In this document: in pieces, positions 21,530 to 33,687 of the stretch | Layout of the letters: every line of letters begins with the position of its first letter | Position numbering within the stretch: the stretch's first letter is position 1 | Assembly (NCBI GenBank): GCA_032629725.1 | Contig: JAFEVB010000010.1 | Location: forward strand, 992,001 to 1,056,000 | From: Gremmenia infestans | Taxonomy: Eukaryota; Ascomycota; Leotiomycetes; Helotiales; Hamatocanthoscyphaceae | Direction: 5' to 3' | DNA: 64,000 nt | The notes under the pieces: generated by a model | The model's database searches: none | The model's input: the letters and a program-made list of their open reading frames with translations, nothing else | What the model was told of the DNA's origin: nothing | Position numbers and translations under genes: made by a program

Positions 21530-23380
21530 TCACAACTTGATAGGGTGGTTCTTCCGGATCCGACCGCCGAACTTGTAGATTAACAGAGGGGCAGGAATCA
21601 AGCCAAGAGCGACGAATCCCAATACGCTATTCCCCCATCCGAGTCCGAGCGAGGTATACATGGGCGGACCGGCGAGGGGGAGGAAGGCGCCGAAGAGGGA
21701 ACGCGAGACGGTGAGGGCTGCGATTCCGGAGGCGGCGAAGGAAGGGAAAGAGTCGATTATGTAGGTCTGGATGGGGATGAAGATTCCCATCATTCCGAAG
21801 CCGAAGGGGACGAGTCCTATGATTGGGACGATCCACTTGTGGTTTTGTCAGTATGAAAGAAAGATCTACACAGGCAGAGGGGTCTTACATGCACAGCTTT
21901 ATCAGCGGCCCATCCGTACCAGAAGAACGAAATTGGGATGAAGCACGCGAAGAATATACACGCTGGTAATCTCATCTCGGGCTCGAAAACACCGCCGTTC
22001 GCCTTGGTCATTCTCACCACCGTCGGGTCGGAAATCTTGCTTACAACGAAGATTCCTAGGAAGAAGCCCCCACCTAGTCCAATGTAGGCAAGGCCACAGA
22101 GCTCGGGTTGCCAGCCGTAGGTCTCGATATACACGCTCGTGATGGTCGTGAAGAGTAAGTAGAGCAGCCCGTAGACAACGGCCATGTAGAGAGAGAGCAG
22201 GAAGACGATGGGGCTTCGGAAGAGCATGATCAAAGGTCTTGAAAGTCCCTTCCTGAAAACTGTTGCCGCGCTGTGAACGGGGCCCTCTGGCTCGTAGCAG
22301 CTGCGAAGATCGGTTCTGTTCAGCTCTTTCTGAAGACGCTTGACTTTCCTAGAGATGAGAACTCGGGGATTTGTCTCTCGGTTCAAAGTCTCGATACCGA
22401 AGGTGACGATAGACCCTGAGATCAGGAGGATCCAGAACACCCAGCGCCACCCAATCTGTTGGGCTATGAAGCCTCCGCATATAGGTCCAACCACTGGCCC
22501 AAAAAGCGGACCAAGACTGTAAACAGCCGTCGCAAGTCCACGGCGGTCTGCATTGAAAAGATCTGCAATAACACCCCCTCCAATTGTGAGACATCCAGAG
22601 CCTCCAATACCGGCCAAGAATCGAAAGACGATTAGCGCAGACAGATTTGGAGCAAGCGCACATCCAATTTGCCACACGCAGAAGAATGTGTTGGCGCCTG
22701 TCAGAACATATCGACGCCCGTAGATCTCGGACAGAGGAGCTAGGATCAAAGGGCCAATAACGTAGCCCAGCACGAAGATACTCACAGTCAGGGAGCTGAG
22801 AATTGTGGAGGTGTTGTTGAAAGTCGCGTCCATGAACGAGACTCCAGGGGCGAACATGGAGGATGCGAGAGGAGAAATGAAGGTGATGCTTGCAAGCAAG
22901 GAGATCAACAGCCATTTTCTAGAGTCTGCGAAATTGAGAGGCATCTCTGGATCATCCTGCCCTTCCCATCCTACGATGCCCCTATCCAGATCCGAAGTCG
23001 GTAGCGGTATAGGCGCAAGTCTCTCTTTCTTGCTTTTCGAAGTAAGATTCGTTGCTATGCGGGAGATTCTGCTCTTTGTACTCGATTTCGAAGCTGTCCG
23101 CTCCAAGGCTGAGTCTTCTAGTGTTTTTCCTTTCCCAGCTTTGATGGATTCTAGCCCTGTCTTGAAAACTTAGCGGGGTACTTTGTGGAGGGGTGGATTT
23201 ACATACTCGTTGTCTGACAAGATCATCCAAATGCCCTTCATCCATTTGTTCGACTTCATCGTGGTCTGAATCGGGCTTACCTATGGCGCCTTCTGTCAGG
23301 ATTTCGTCTGAATGCGCGGTGGATCCTGTCATGGTCGTGCCATTTTCTAAGTCCTTCTCGACATCTCGGTTTGAAGACAT
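21530..23380 (-). CDS. MFS multidrug transporter, DHA1 type
   Basis: Three exons (23207-23380, 21889-23160, 21530-21835) give 583 residues. Joins read VRQR|TGLESIK and KAVH|WIVPIIG. A hydrophilic N-terminal tail of about 130 residues precedes twelve predicted membrane helices. The first repeat shows SEIYGRRYVL (motif A), FRFLAGIGGSG and the antiporter motif C region YSLGPLFGPVVGPICGGFI. This pattern places it with 12-helix proton-coupled drug/H+ antiporters (DHA1) of the plasma membrane, relatives of yeast Flr1 and Candida Flu1. Substrate cannot be told from sequence. It neighbours a second, unrelated-looking MFS gene on the same strand. Confidence 0.88.
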
Positions 23381-24689
23381 CTCGATATGACTGTCCTGTT
23401 CCTAGACGTGCATGGAAGTGGGATAGAGTCTCAGATCATGAGGGTACAAAACTGAAGATACGTGAATGCAAGGAAGGTGAGGCTCGGGAATAAATAACGT
23501 GAGCGGTAATAACAAGCAGCTAATCCAAGCCGTGATTTTTGGAGGAAAAAAGAGGGAGGGTGAGAAGAAAGATACAACGAGAGGAAGAATGGAATGACAA
23601 ACCAGATCTGGCATACTTGGAAGGAATATATATAAAAATATCTCCTTTCCTAAAGCCGATTACGAATATGGATAAATTGTGCAGCTGGGGTAACTCAGGA
23701 CGTAAATACGCAGCCAAGGGTAGAAAGCCTCGCAATTGGTCAACATACTGTCAGCCCGTCGGATTCGGAAGATATGTATGGGATAAGCAGTGTGCATAGA
23801 ATACATAAACGAGCATAAATCCTGGTTCCGCCACTACGGAGCTATGCAGATCCATCCACAGCTAATTTGGCGGCTCGTTGAGGGCAGAAAAGCGGCACTA
23901 AATTCCAATATTAGTGGCACATTAAATTTCGATGATCTTAAGCGCCGCTTTCCACCCCACCGCGAGCTAAAGACCGTATGGAGGATCTACACGCGGAGAT
24001 GAAGTTTAACTACGGAGTACTTCAAGCCTCACCATCAACATCGACTCCTTCGTGCAAAACACCAACATGTTCAAAATAGCCATGTTTTTACGATGGCTTA
24101 GGAATCATCAGCATTAATAGCTTCCGAATAGAAGCGCATAACAATTAATTCTACTTATGCAGGTAGGCTTCCGAGCCCGACGCTGCGGTGCACGGTAGCG
24201 TACCTAAAGTAGGACAGAATACCCGTCCACTCATCCATCGGAGGGTAAACTCAACGAACTGCGCATTACCGTACCGTAGTGTGCTGCATGGGAATGAAAC
24301 GGTCACGAGGCATCGTGAAGAGTTTCAAGAGAGGGGTTGGCTTTGGCGACATTTTCTTTATACCCAAGTACAAATAGGTACTTGGTAGCTAATAGGCGGT
24401 AGTACCTCTAAGTCATGTTTAAGCGAAGGAACTAAACCACCATGTCACCTAAGAGCTATTCGATTTCATGATCTCTATGTTATTCGGTTAATATGCTAAA
24501 ACCCCTCTAATTTTACCTCTCCCAACTCCAAATAATAACCTGACAAAATATGTCTATGTAGTGCTTCAAGACCCTCTCGAAACACACGCTCGCTAAAACG
24601 CTGTCAAATGCCATCCCATGCCAAAATCAGATGCGCCCATTTCCAATTCTATCAAAGACCATCTAAAACTTTTATGTCCCAAAATCCTT
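23381..24689. other. intergenic region between the two MFS genes
   Basis: About 1.3 kb with the promoter of the first MFS gene at its left side and the 3' flank of the second at its right. It is A/T-rich. One TAGGTAC word occurs near 24376. I see no gene. Confidence 0.5.
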
Positions 24690-26504
24690 CTATGCATTTA
24701 CATCTCGATACTCCTCATCAACTTCCGTGGCGGTAACAGCAGGCCCTTCTTCCTTGGCCTCTTTATCATCCACCTCGTTCCTTGCTCTTTTCAACCCGAA
24801 GCATTGCACGGCGCCAACACCAGCAACGAGAGCACTCCCATACCATGCCAGACCAGTGAAATTCGTTCTCGACCCAAGCGTATATAGGTACCCACTCACA
24901 GGAGGAGCGATAGTTCTGCAAGCTGCTCCAGCAGAGGCAGCCAAACCATTGATTTTCCCCAGCACGCAAGGACTAGGCGTCGCCTCCTTGATAAGAATAA
25001 GTAGGACCGGGTACGCAAGGATAGATAGCAAATTGCGAATTGTCAGACAAAAGTATATTCCTAGCATGAGCCACTTGGCAGGCAGGTAGATGAGATATGG
25101 CATGACGAGATATGCCACCGGGTGCAGAAGTGAGACCAGGATGAAAAGTCTGTGGATACCGAGCTTCTCCGCAGCAAAGGGGAAGACGACTGCTTGCACG
25201 AAGAGGGCTATGATGCCGTTTATGGACATTATGACTCCTACTTTCTGCACGCTGAGACCGAGACCCCCGGGGGAGGAAAAGGGGTTGATATCCATTGCCG
25301 ATTGCGCAAAGATAGAGACGGACTCGCCACGCTTGTCTTCTAAGAATATGGGTAGGAGGTGATCGTAAGACATGCTGTGGTATGTGAAAATGCCGAGGGC
25401 GAAAATAATGGCTATAATGCGCTTTGTGAAGATCTTCACGGGCTTGATTTTTGTTTGGGCGTGGCGCCATTTGCTGTCGTCACTGCCTTCGAATGTGCCG
25501 TATGTCTCGGCTCGCAGATCAACTGCAGGAGTCTTGATCGCGTCTGCTGTTGCAATCAGGGGTGTTTCGTCGGATACGTAGGTGGAGTCTGGCAGAAAGA
25601 CGCGGGGTTTCATGTCTGGATGTGTTTCCTCGAGGAGAAAGTAACCGGCAATGATGCTGATTAGGAGAAGTCCTGAGCAAAGGATATTCGGCAGAAGGTA
25701 TGGAAATTGCGCAAAGAGGCCGTCTTTGGAGAATGTGTTTGGGAAGGAGGTTGCGGGATCAGCGAAAGTTCCTCCAATCGCAGGTCCAATGATAGTTCCG
25801 ATCGACCAGACAAAAGGCATAATGCCGTAGGCACGAGGTTCATGTTCTGGCTTCGTGACCAATTCGCCGACCATAGTCCTGTACATCAGACATTAGCAAA
25901 CTTGGCTAGATATTTCAGACGCGTTTCTGATAACAGAAGGACCAACGGCTATAAGATAATTCGACAGGAAAAGACTCTCGAGAGTGTCTTGAAGCTGCTA
26001 AGCCCGCCACTGCAGGAAGGGTCGACGCCCGAGAAACTTACTGTATAACGCCAATATTCCCATTTAAGAATCCCCCTAGTGCCCTCCCCGCCAAGGCAAG
26101 CCATATATTCGACGCAAAGCCCATTATAACCATGCTCAGCATTGTGCCCGTGCATCCTATCAGCAAAACTGGTTTCCGACCAACCCTATCAGACAAACCT
26201 CCCCAGTACATGCCTGTCAGACTCTCGGCCAGCGCGAACGCGCTGATGAGGAGGCCTGCATAGAAGGAGGCATCGGCCTCATTGCCGACGTGGAATTTCT
26301 TTACCAGCGGCCAGGCGTATGGGAAAATCGATGTAAGAGCAATTGGCTCGGCGAGGCGTACGATAGCTGTGCGACAAGTTGTGTCAATTCTGTGGGTGGA
26401 GACGTATGGGTATAGGGAGGAAGAAGAAACTCACCAAGCAAGAACAATTGAGTGGTCGGGAAGGCATTTGGGTCTCGAATCGATCTCTGTTTTGTTAGGG
26501 TCAT
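24690..26504 (-). CDS. MFS transporter, ZIFL/YCR023C-like
   Basis: Three exons (26435-26504, 26042-26366, 24690-25878) give 527 residues. Joins read FLL|AIVRLAEPIALTS and VIQ|TMVGELVT. The short start (MTLTKQRSIRDPNAFPTTQLF) runs straight into helix 1. Visible are the motif A loop GGLSDRVGRKPVLLIG, LAGRALGGFLNGNIGV, and MPFVWSIGTIIGPAIGGTFADP. This is the course of the family that includes plant zinc-induced facilitators and yeast YCR023C. A long hydrophilic loop sits mid-protein. The second intron is 163 bp, longer than most here, yet the join is exact. Substrate is unknown. Confidence 0.87.
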
Positions 26505-26860
26505 TGCTTGTAGGCCTGGCTTGAATCTTACAATTGAACTCGAGAATTGAAATTCTGTGTGGCAAGGATGAAGGGCGCACAACAGAGGGACTTTCAATTC
26601 CGGGTTCAAAATGGGTTGGTGTGACTTGCAAGGGGAATGATAATTTGACTGGATACAGGATGATGGTTGGTTATAGGATTGTATGAGATGGGGATAGTTG
26701 TCTGACGGAAGAAGAAGAAGAAGAAAAGGCAAGAGAGGGTGGAGAGGAGGGGAGAAAAGAGAATTATAGCCAAGACGCAAGTGGATGGATAATATGAGGT
26801 TGTGTGTGTGTACCTAGACGATAAGGAAAAAGGCCGTTTTCGGACGGGGGAATCAGGAAT

Positions 26861-26895
26861 ACTGCACTGCACTGCACTGCACTGCACTGTACTGC
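26861..26895. repeat. (ACTGC)7 tandem repeat
   Basis: Seven units of the pentamer ACTGC. The sixth is changed to ACTGT. Confidence 0.9.
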
Positions 26896-27302
26896 ATCCA
26901 TCCATCATCAGTTCACTGACTCACTCACTCACGGGCCTTCAAACCTTGTAGATTGCATCACTTGTACCATCCTGTGCTGCGCTGCGCTGCCATGTCATGT
27001 TGTGCTCAGTTCCTTTCGGCATGTTTTGTGGTGGTTGGTGGTGGGGCAGAAATGGGGTTGGAGGTTGGAGAAAGATATGCAAATGTCTGTGGGCCGTGGC
27101 GGCTCAAGCAGCAGTGCAGTCAGTGCACACTAGCATGATGCAGGACATTACCCCCGATAGGCAGGGATCAACAACATCTGGTGGGTCCGCTGGACTGTAC
27201 GGAGTATTCGTTACTGTAAAACATGAGACGCCTAGATCGGCCGAAGAATGAGGAGCGGAGAGGACTCTCTTTTACGTTAGAGAAACTACATTCAACAAGG
27301 CG

Positions 27303-27394
27303 AGTCAGTCAGTCAGTCAGTCAGTCAGTCAGTCAGTCAGTCAGTCAGTCAGTTAGTCAGTCAGTCAGTTAGTCAGTCAGTCATTTAGTCAGTC
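27303..27394. repeat. (AGTC)n microsatellite
   Basis: About 23 units of AGTC. The first half is perfect; a few TTAG or TTTAG interruptions occur toward the right end. Confidence 0.95.
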
Positions 27395-27684
27395 CACAAT
27401 AGAAATTATTTCCCTACTACTAGTAATCTCGTCTGAAATCTCCTCCCCGTCGTACTCGCATTCTTTAAAAGAGAACCGAGATTGGGCTGCATGTGCTTGC
27501 GGGCACGGTCATTCATCTGGTCCGAGCTTCATGTTTTCTTTTGATGGCGGTGAGGAGGGGTAGCGTCACCCCGCTATGATACTGTATATTTCACTACACT
27601 ATTCTCCGTCAAAGGTTCTAGGGAAAACAATTCAACCATCCGGGTACTGCTGAGCATCAATCAATACATCAGACAAACAATTAG

Positions 27685-27848
27685 TTAGTCAGTCAATCAG
27701 TCAATCAGTCAATCAGTCAATCAGTCAATCAGTCAATCAGTCAATCAGTCAATCAGTCAATCAGTCAATCAGTCAATCAGTCAATCAGTCAATCAGTCAA
27801 TCAGTCAATCAGTCAATCAGTCAATCAGTCAATCAGTCAATCAATCAA
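27685..27848. repeat. (TCAGTCAA)n 8-bp tandem repeat
   Basis: About 20 almost perfect copies of the octamer TCAGTCAA, which alternates the TCAG unit of the block 300 bp to the left with a TCAA variant. The two blocks are probably related by descent. Confidence 0.95.
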
Positions 27849-28608
27849 CTAAACAACCAAACAATCAACCAAACAGCCTCAAAGTAACAATCAGATATGC
27901 ACACCGCATACATGCATACCGAAAGTAAACATCCCCATTAGCTCCGTACATACCCTAGCGCACAGATAAAATTAGAATACCGCACCGCTTCACGTTTCTC
28001 CAAGGTATGCGATAAGGAAACCTTCATTCCACAGAATCACAGCAGATACTGTATGGATTGCTGCCGTTTTCGGAGAGTGTAGCCTAATCCATGAAGATCG
28101 AGAGCTAAGCTATTTCCGGATACTGTACTGGTGACAGCTCATGCTTGCTTGTTCGCTTGCATGAGGGTCATGTTATGTGTAAGGTAGATGGGATGAATTG
28201 GACGTAATCACAATGTTGGGAAGGAATTCTACGGATAGGAAATATGTCATGTCACGGGAAGAGAGACAGAGCATGTGGTGTTACATCACTGGAGAACCTT
28301 CTGAAAACTGCATGGCATGGTAAGGTAAGTGCTATAGGAGGAAGAATTTGGCTTGGCTTTCAGTTTTGGTGATTAGACGGACGAAGAGTAGGTGGGTAAA
28401 GATGTAGTTGTGATCTTACCGAGTGAAACAACAATCTTTAGAGAAAGCCCAACCCCCTATTACTCTCACCTACTCGTACGAATCAAATGCCACTCCAAAA
28501 CTCGTCCTTCTCAAGAGTATCAAGATCATCTCCATTGAGATCATATATGCTACCCACTTGCCCCTATATCACCCTTCACCACATTCTTTCCATTCCCATG
28601 TACGACCA

Positions 28609-31588
28609 TTACAGAACAAAAGACCCCCTATTAACCCCAGGCTCAGGCAACCCAACCTTCACCGGAATCCCACCCTTCCCAGCCGGCTTCTTCAGCACGC
28701 CAATCGCCCGATAAATATCCCCCATATGCGACTGGCCGATCCCAAAGCCCTTCCCCAACCCACCCCCATCATCCTCACTCTCATAATCCTCCTCAAACCG
28801 CGCCTCCGCCGCCCCAGTACTCCTAATCCCCAGCCTCGCATTCCGCTCCTCGAGATCCTCCAGCGCATCTAGAAGCCGATCGCCAGATGGCGGCTGGTCT
28901 GCACTGTCGATAGAAGGCAAGAACACTCGGTCCAGAGCTTGTGCCTGGTCTGCTATCAGAGCCATGCGTTGTGCGAGCGTGGGTTCGGGAGGTGCAATGG
29001 GAATTGCATTCGCTCTCGCCCTTTTATTCTCGGCCCTCATATTTTTCCACGCGTTAAAAAGCCGTTCCTTCTTATCCCAAAGAACCTTCCGCGCTGGCTG
29101 CGGCAGTAAAAGCTCCGGTTTTGTGGGCGGCTCGTACTCGGATACCGTCATGACGAAACGAATACTTTCGTGCACGCCCGGGATGTCGTTCAGCAGTTTG
29201 TCGTCGGGCTCTTCTATGTCGTAGGGCACGTTGGTGGAGAGGTGGAGGACGCTGGTGGATGGCAGGACGGCCATGCAGTAGATTGCGCTTTTGAGATCCA
29301 AGATGGTGCGCGTCAATGGGTTGACGAGCCAGCTGTAAATCTCTGCTCCGTTTGAGCCAGTTTTTTGGCGGATCGAGGATGTGTTCCTGGGTCGGGGAGA
29401 GCCGTGTTTTTGCTCATATCGGTATGCGTAGTATCGTTCTCTCCAGACGTTGATGTTACCCCATACAGGTAAGTCATGCTCAAGAAAGTAGTCTTTGAAT
29501 TTGATCTCGTCCCAATCTCCTCGAAGAGGTTCGTCTTCTTCTTGGTCGCTGTCTTCGTACCGGGTTGGGGATTTTTCTCTTCCAGGGTAACCCTTTATGA
29601 AGGCTATCTCCGAGGCCATGTGGCCCTCGATCCTTGCGTGGAGGTCCTCGTAGATATCCTCATTTTCATTGTATTGCAATCCGTTGTCCACGCAGTATTG
29701 GAAAAGCTCCACCAAGTCCCAGTCATAGATAGAATCTGCAATGACTTGTCGAATCTTCAACTCGGCCTGTTTGTCGCCCTTGTGCTTCTCTATTAACCTT
29801 TTCAAGAAGAAGACTCGTATCTGGGAGATTTTGCCTCGGTCATCGTCATATTGGCGATCAAGATTGGCTTTCTGCCAGGTGAGGTATTTTGGTATGGAAT
29901 TGTATTCTCTCAGGCCGAACTCTTTACAGAATTCATTGGCTTGGCGGCGTGTGTAGCCACTTTCAATGAACGGGACACTGATTTCCAGTAATTCGTCTTC
30001 TAGAGTTTTGTCATAGTCATCAAGCATTTCTTCATCGGACTCGTAAGCGACTTTAAGGCGATGTCCGCTTTTGAGTCTTTTGTAATTTTGCTCGTCCTCG
30101 TCGGAATCAGAGTCGTCATCTCTCGGTCGTTTGGATGACTGTGACCATCCTCGATGGGTATATGCAACCTCAACCCTCACGTGAATATCTGTCTCCTCAA
30201 CAGGAGCTCGTGGACCCGTTCCTGAAGGAGGTATGAATGGGATATAATCAACCGAATACTCGTCGCTTGTAATCAGGTCACTCTCATCTTGGTCGAATTC
30301 GAACTCTGGGACTCGCGCATTCATGGCTTTCTGGTTTTTAAAGGCCAGGTCAAGCTCCAACGAAGAAAGTTTCTTGAGAGGCAATTCCGGTCTCTCACTT
30401 CGGTCTAGGAAATCATTCTTCCATGTCGCAATTTTCTCTGTCCGCTTCTCTCGGTCAAGTCTTCTCTTCCTGAAGGATTTGCCCTTTTCTCGAACCCAGA
30501 AGTCGGCAACAACCGCTATTGCTGGTTTCGGCTGTCCCGTCTCTAGTACGGGCTTTATTCTTCCTTTAGCCCTGGCGCAGTAGTCATGCGCGTTACGAAA
30601 CTCGTCCCAGAAAGACTGGGAAAGTAAATCTTCTAGATATTGAGTCGATATCGAGTAGTGGACTCTGTAGGGCTCTCGATTTCCGTCTGTCATTTGTCGC
30701 TCTTTTCTCCAATATAACGGGGCATCAAATTTGTAGGACAAGTTGCCTCGTTTGGTCGTTTCAGGATTGCAGCCAGAGAATATCCAGCTTATGAAGGCCA
30801 GTCCGAGTTCGGAGAATGTGTCGTCGCCCACATATGGCTCACTACAGTCAGCAGAAACCCACCGAGTGTCGTGCAGCAATATAGTGTGGCCAATCTCATG
30901 GGCCAGGGTGATTCCACAATGCCATATGGTCCGAAGGTATTCCTCAGTATTCTCGTCTACCTTCGAGATGGTATCGAAATAGTGTCTAGCAATAACGATA
31001 GTCACAGGGCGAATCCAAATGCCGCGCCTTGCAAGATCTTTATCGGATTCGAGTATCATAAATGGGTCTTCTTTCTTGTAAGGGGGCTTTTGTTCTGTTA
31101 CGAAGTTCATCCCCCATGACCCCAATACGGAGTATATGTCCCAGTCTAGTTCCCAATGTACGCTGTCCGCGATCTCATCGAGGGCCTCTTTCGCACGCTG
31201 TATTTTCCCATGAGAGTGGTTTCCATCTACCGGAACTTCCTCGCCCTTGATAGCAAACTGGGAGTTTTCCAAAAGATCGTCGGCTGGCAGAAAGTTCGCA
31301 ATGTAGGGCATGCCTACTTCAATTAGATTGGAAGCGAGGCGCATAGCTGGGAGAAGCTGTTTATATTCCGTATCGTTCACTCTCCATCTTTCTCGTCTGA
31401 AGAGCTTGTGAACTGGGTTGGAGAGACTCGGAGGTCGTATTTCGCGGTCTGGCTCTTAGGATCAATTAGCAGTGCTCGAGGACCATGAGAATTCAATGCA
31501 TGCCCGCTATAGCCCCCGCTACAAGGAGCTCAATATCATCCCAATCTTTGAGCAACAACTTGGTCTTTGCGACTATTTTGGGAGGCAT
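28609..31588 (-). CDS. large HExxH-motif protein of unknown function
   Basis: A 948-codon main exon (28609-31452) has no ATG at its left boundary. An upstream 22-codon exon (31523-31588, starting MPPKIVAK) joins across a 70-bp intron as IELL|PDREIRPPSLS, giving 969 residues. Near residues 205-217 is LAHEIGHTILLHDTRW, a zinc-metallopeptidase-like HExxH with a further His five residues on. The preceding region is compact and globular; no third zinc ligand is obvious. The rest is charged, with acidic patches (DDDSDSDEDEQN), long Lys/Arg/Glu helices and a Gly-rich acidic end. I do not recognise the family, and peptidase activity is only a possibility. The intron donor (GTAGCG) is weak, so the first exon is less certain than the rest. 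Confidence 0.65.
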
Positions 31589-32110
31589 CTTGTGGATCGT
31601 CACGGGTTCGTGATAGTTTTAAAATACCTCAAATACAGAGGTGTTTCGCAAACTGCAAAAATAGGTCTGAGATAAAAATACCAAGGTGTGTGACAGTACT
31701 GCAGTGCCAGGAAATTACTAGCATTCCATACCTCTGAAAACAATATCCCTGGAATGCGAACATAACAGTAGCCAGAAACAAACTTTTATGGAATGCAAAC
31801 CCTAGAACCACCCCCGTGGGCGTCGAAGCAGAAAATGTGGAAATCGTGAAAGTTACTTAGTATTTCTGGAACTCTTAGTACCAGTTGTCGGTTGCTAAAA
31901 CTTCTCTTGGACATTTTTCGCGAGACATAGGCTTTTGATATACACATCAAACGCTTTTTATCCGATAACAGGTCCCACGGGCACCAAATGCCTCCCTAAA
32001 AGTCAAGGCCTCAATCAGTATTGCCTGCTATGGGACGTACATCTAGGAGATTGGATTGATATTAGAGGATAAGTCTACTCTCAAGACTTATTGAGAGTAA
32101 ACCCCCCGAG
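31589..32110. other. intergenic region HExxH gene/F-box gene
   Basis: About 520 bp. It may include the last short exon of the F-box gene (32011-32042). Otherwise I see nothing in it. Confidence 0.45.
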
Positions 32111-33337
32111 TTATTTGATGAGATATGAATGCATCCCTCTCGAAAGTGACTTACCGGCCGGCGCATCACCTAAATCCTCCCACGCAACAGGCTCCTCCAG
32201 CTCCCAACTCTCATTACTCTGTAGCCCTAGCAAATCCCCCTGCATCAAAAAGCTCTCTAGCTCCATCTCCCTATCAACTCTCTCAAAAAGCCCCTTGAAA
32301 GACCCCTCATCCAACCACACCCCTCCGCACGGCGGATGATGTTTCGGCTTGTCACCCGCACCTCCAAGATGCAGCGTCTTCAATGACTTTTGCTTTGTCA
32401 AAAACTCACCAATGGCAAACTCGGTGCTTGTAAACTCTTTCAAAGTAAGCTCTTCCAAGTGCTTGAACACAAAGTCATGTCTGCGCAGAGATGAGAATAG
32501 GGGCTCGAGATCTACTTTTCGGCGGCCATGGAAGTCTAGTTCTAGAGCTCGAAGATCGGTCGTGGAGCGCAGGAATCGTGAGAGGTTTTTGAATGCTTTG
32601 CTATGGTTGGACTCGGTGTCTATAGGTCTGTCGATTAGATCCATAGACAGTTTTACAGACGTGAGGCGCTGGAAGACAGGAATGACTTTTTCGAGGACGT
32701 CTTCGCTCTGGGCGAAGAACTCGAAGGGTATCCTGTCGTGCGAGAGATGTGCGACGGCATTTGTTTGTAGAGCTAATAGTATGTTGGTGAATCGGTCTAC
32801 TGTAGCTTCGCGTGGGACTCGACGAGTTGACGGGATACTCCAAATTTGCTTCAAGACAAGCGGGTCGTCTTCTTTATAGAAAATGCAGTTCATTAAACTG
32901 ATTTCGACCCTTTGGAGGTTAGGGAGACGAGCGAAGATGGGCTCTAGCCGCTCAATTGTGCAGGAGTTCAAGTGATATAGCTCCATTAACCTTTTGAGGC
33001 TGTTGTAGTGATGCCATGCTGTTGCCATCTCCTCTGAGACTTCCTCTGAATTTCGCATATAGTTCAGGAAGTAAGTGTTGTGCCGAGCATGCCATTCATT
33101 GATCTCTCCATGGTTTAAGCATAGTATCTGAATTTGTTTTGCTAGACCCTCATATTGAGAAATGAACTCTAGGCGGTCTGTATCATTTCGATATGGATAG
33201 GTGGTGAAAGTAGACGAAAGGAGATATTCTTCCCCAATCTTGGCCCATGTTTTAGAGGTTCGCCGGAGTGACCTGACAGTTTCCCGGTCACACTGTTCAA
33301 AGACAGCTCGACGAAGCTCAGTGGGTAATCCGTCCAT
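32111..33337 (-). CDS. F-box protein
   Basis: An open frame of 408 residues begins MDGLPTELRRAVFEQCDRETVRSLRRTSKTWAKIGEEYL, with the first 40 residues a typical F-box (LPxELxxxVF...LRxxSKxW). F-box proteins bind Skp1 and bring substrates to SCF ubiquitin ligases. The remainder contains leucine-spaced segments (LRALELDFHG, LEELTLKEF, LKTLHLGG) that resemble irregular leucine-rich repeats, a usual substrate-binding part. Near the end a perfect GTAAGT donor follows codon 394. Splicing to an acceptor at 32043 would replace the last 14 residues by DVRPIAGNTD (CDS 32011-33337, 404 residues). The substrate is unknown. Confidence 0.8.
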   Translation of the reverse strand: MDGLPTELRRAVFEQCDRETVRSLRRTSKTWAKIGEEYLLSSTFTTYPYRNDTDRLEFISQYEGLAKQIQILCLNHGEINEWHARHNTYFLNYMRNSEEVSEEMATAWHHYNSLKRLMELYHLNSCTIERLEPIFARLPNLQRVEISLMNCIFYKEDDPLVLKQIWSIPSTRRVPREATVDRFTNILLALQTNAVAHLSHDRIPFEFFAQSEDVLEKVIPVFQRLTSVKLSMDLIDRPIDTESNHSKAFKNLSRFLRSTTDLRALELDFHGRRKVDLEPLFSSLRRHDFVFKHLEELTLKEFTSTEFAIGEFLTKQKSLKTLHLGGAGDKPKHHPPCGGVWLDEGSFKGLFERVDREMELESFLMQGDLLGLQSNESWELEEPVAWEDLGDAPAGKSLSRGMHSYLIK

Positions 33338-33687
33338 TGTATAAGGAGAAAGATTTGCTTCTATTGCTTCGGGGTCCTCTGCTCTGGATCGTTATCTTGT
33401 CGATTGTGGCAAAATGGAGGAATTGTGACCTCAACGAATCCCGGAGTTATGACCGGCGCTTCACATACACAAATTCAGAGTGATAAAGTAAAGAGATTCA
33501 GATCGTGGATTGACGTGCAACCAGCTAAAACAGAAGACCTGAATGAGCAATTCTAATAGCAATTGAAACTGGTATGTAAACTGGGGAACTGTCAAAACCC
33601 CACTCAGAAGACCTCGGCTCGGAACAACATACAGCCTTCTCTTCAAGGGACCGTCAACATCCAACCACAGTCGCCACACCCAAAACA
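33338..33687. promoter_or_regulatory. divergent spacer F-box gene/small membrane protein gene
   Basis: 350 bp between divergent starts, expected to hold both promoters. No specific site was recognised. Confidence 0.4.

Larger units (their letters stand above)
26505..28608. other. gene-free region rich in short tandem repeats
   Basis: About 2.1 kb upstream of the ZIFL-like transporter and downstream of the HExxH gene. It holds three distinct tandem-repeat blocks (ACTGC, AGTC and an 8-mer TCAGTCAA), described separately. No supportable coding sequence or structured RNA was seen. Confidence 0.6.

Noticed and set aside
24690..25886. Start of the ZIFL-like transporter at the ATG near 25886
   Set aside because: That ATG lies in an intron. 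The upstream exons restore the first helices and motif A of the family.
28423..28872. 149-codon ORF antisense to the end of the HExxH gene
   Set aside because: Shadow of the C-terminal coding exon on the opposite strand.
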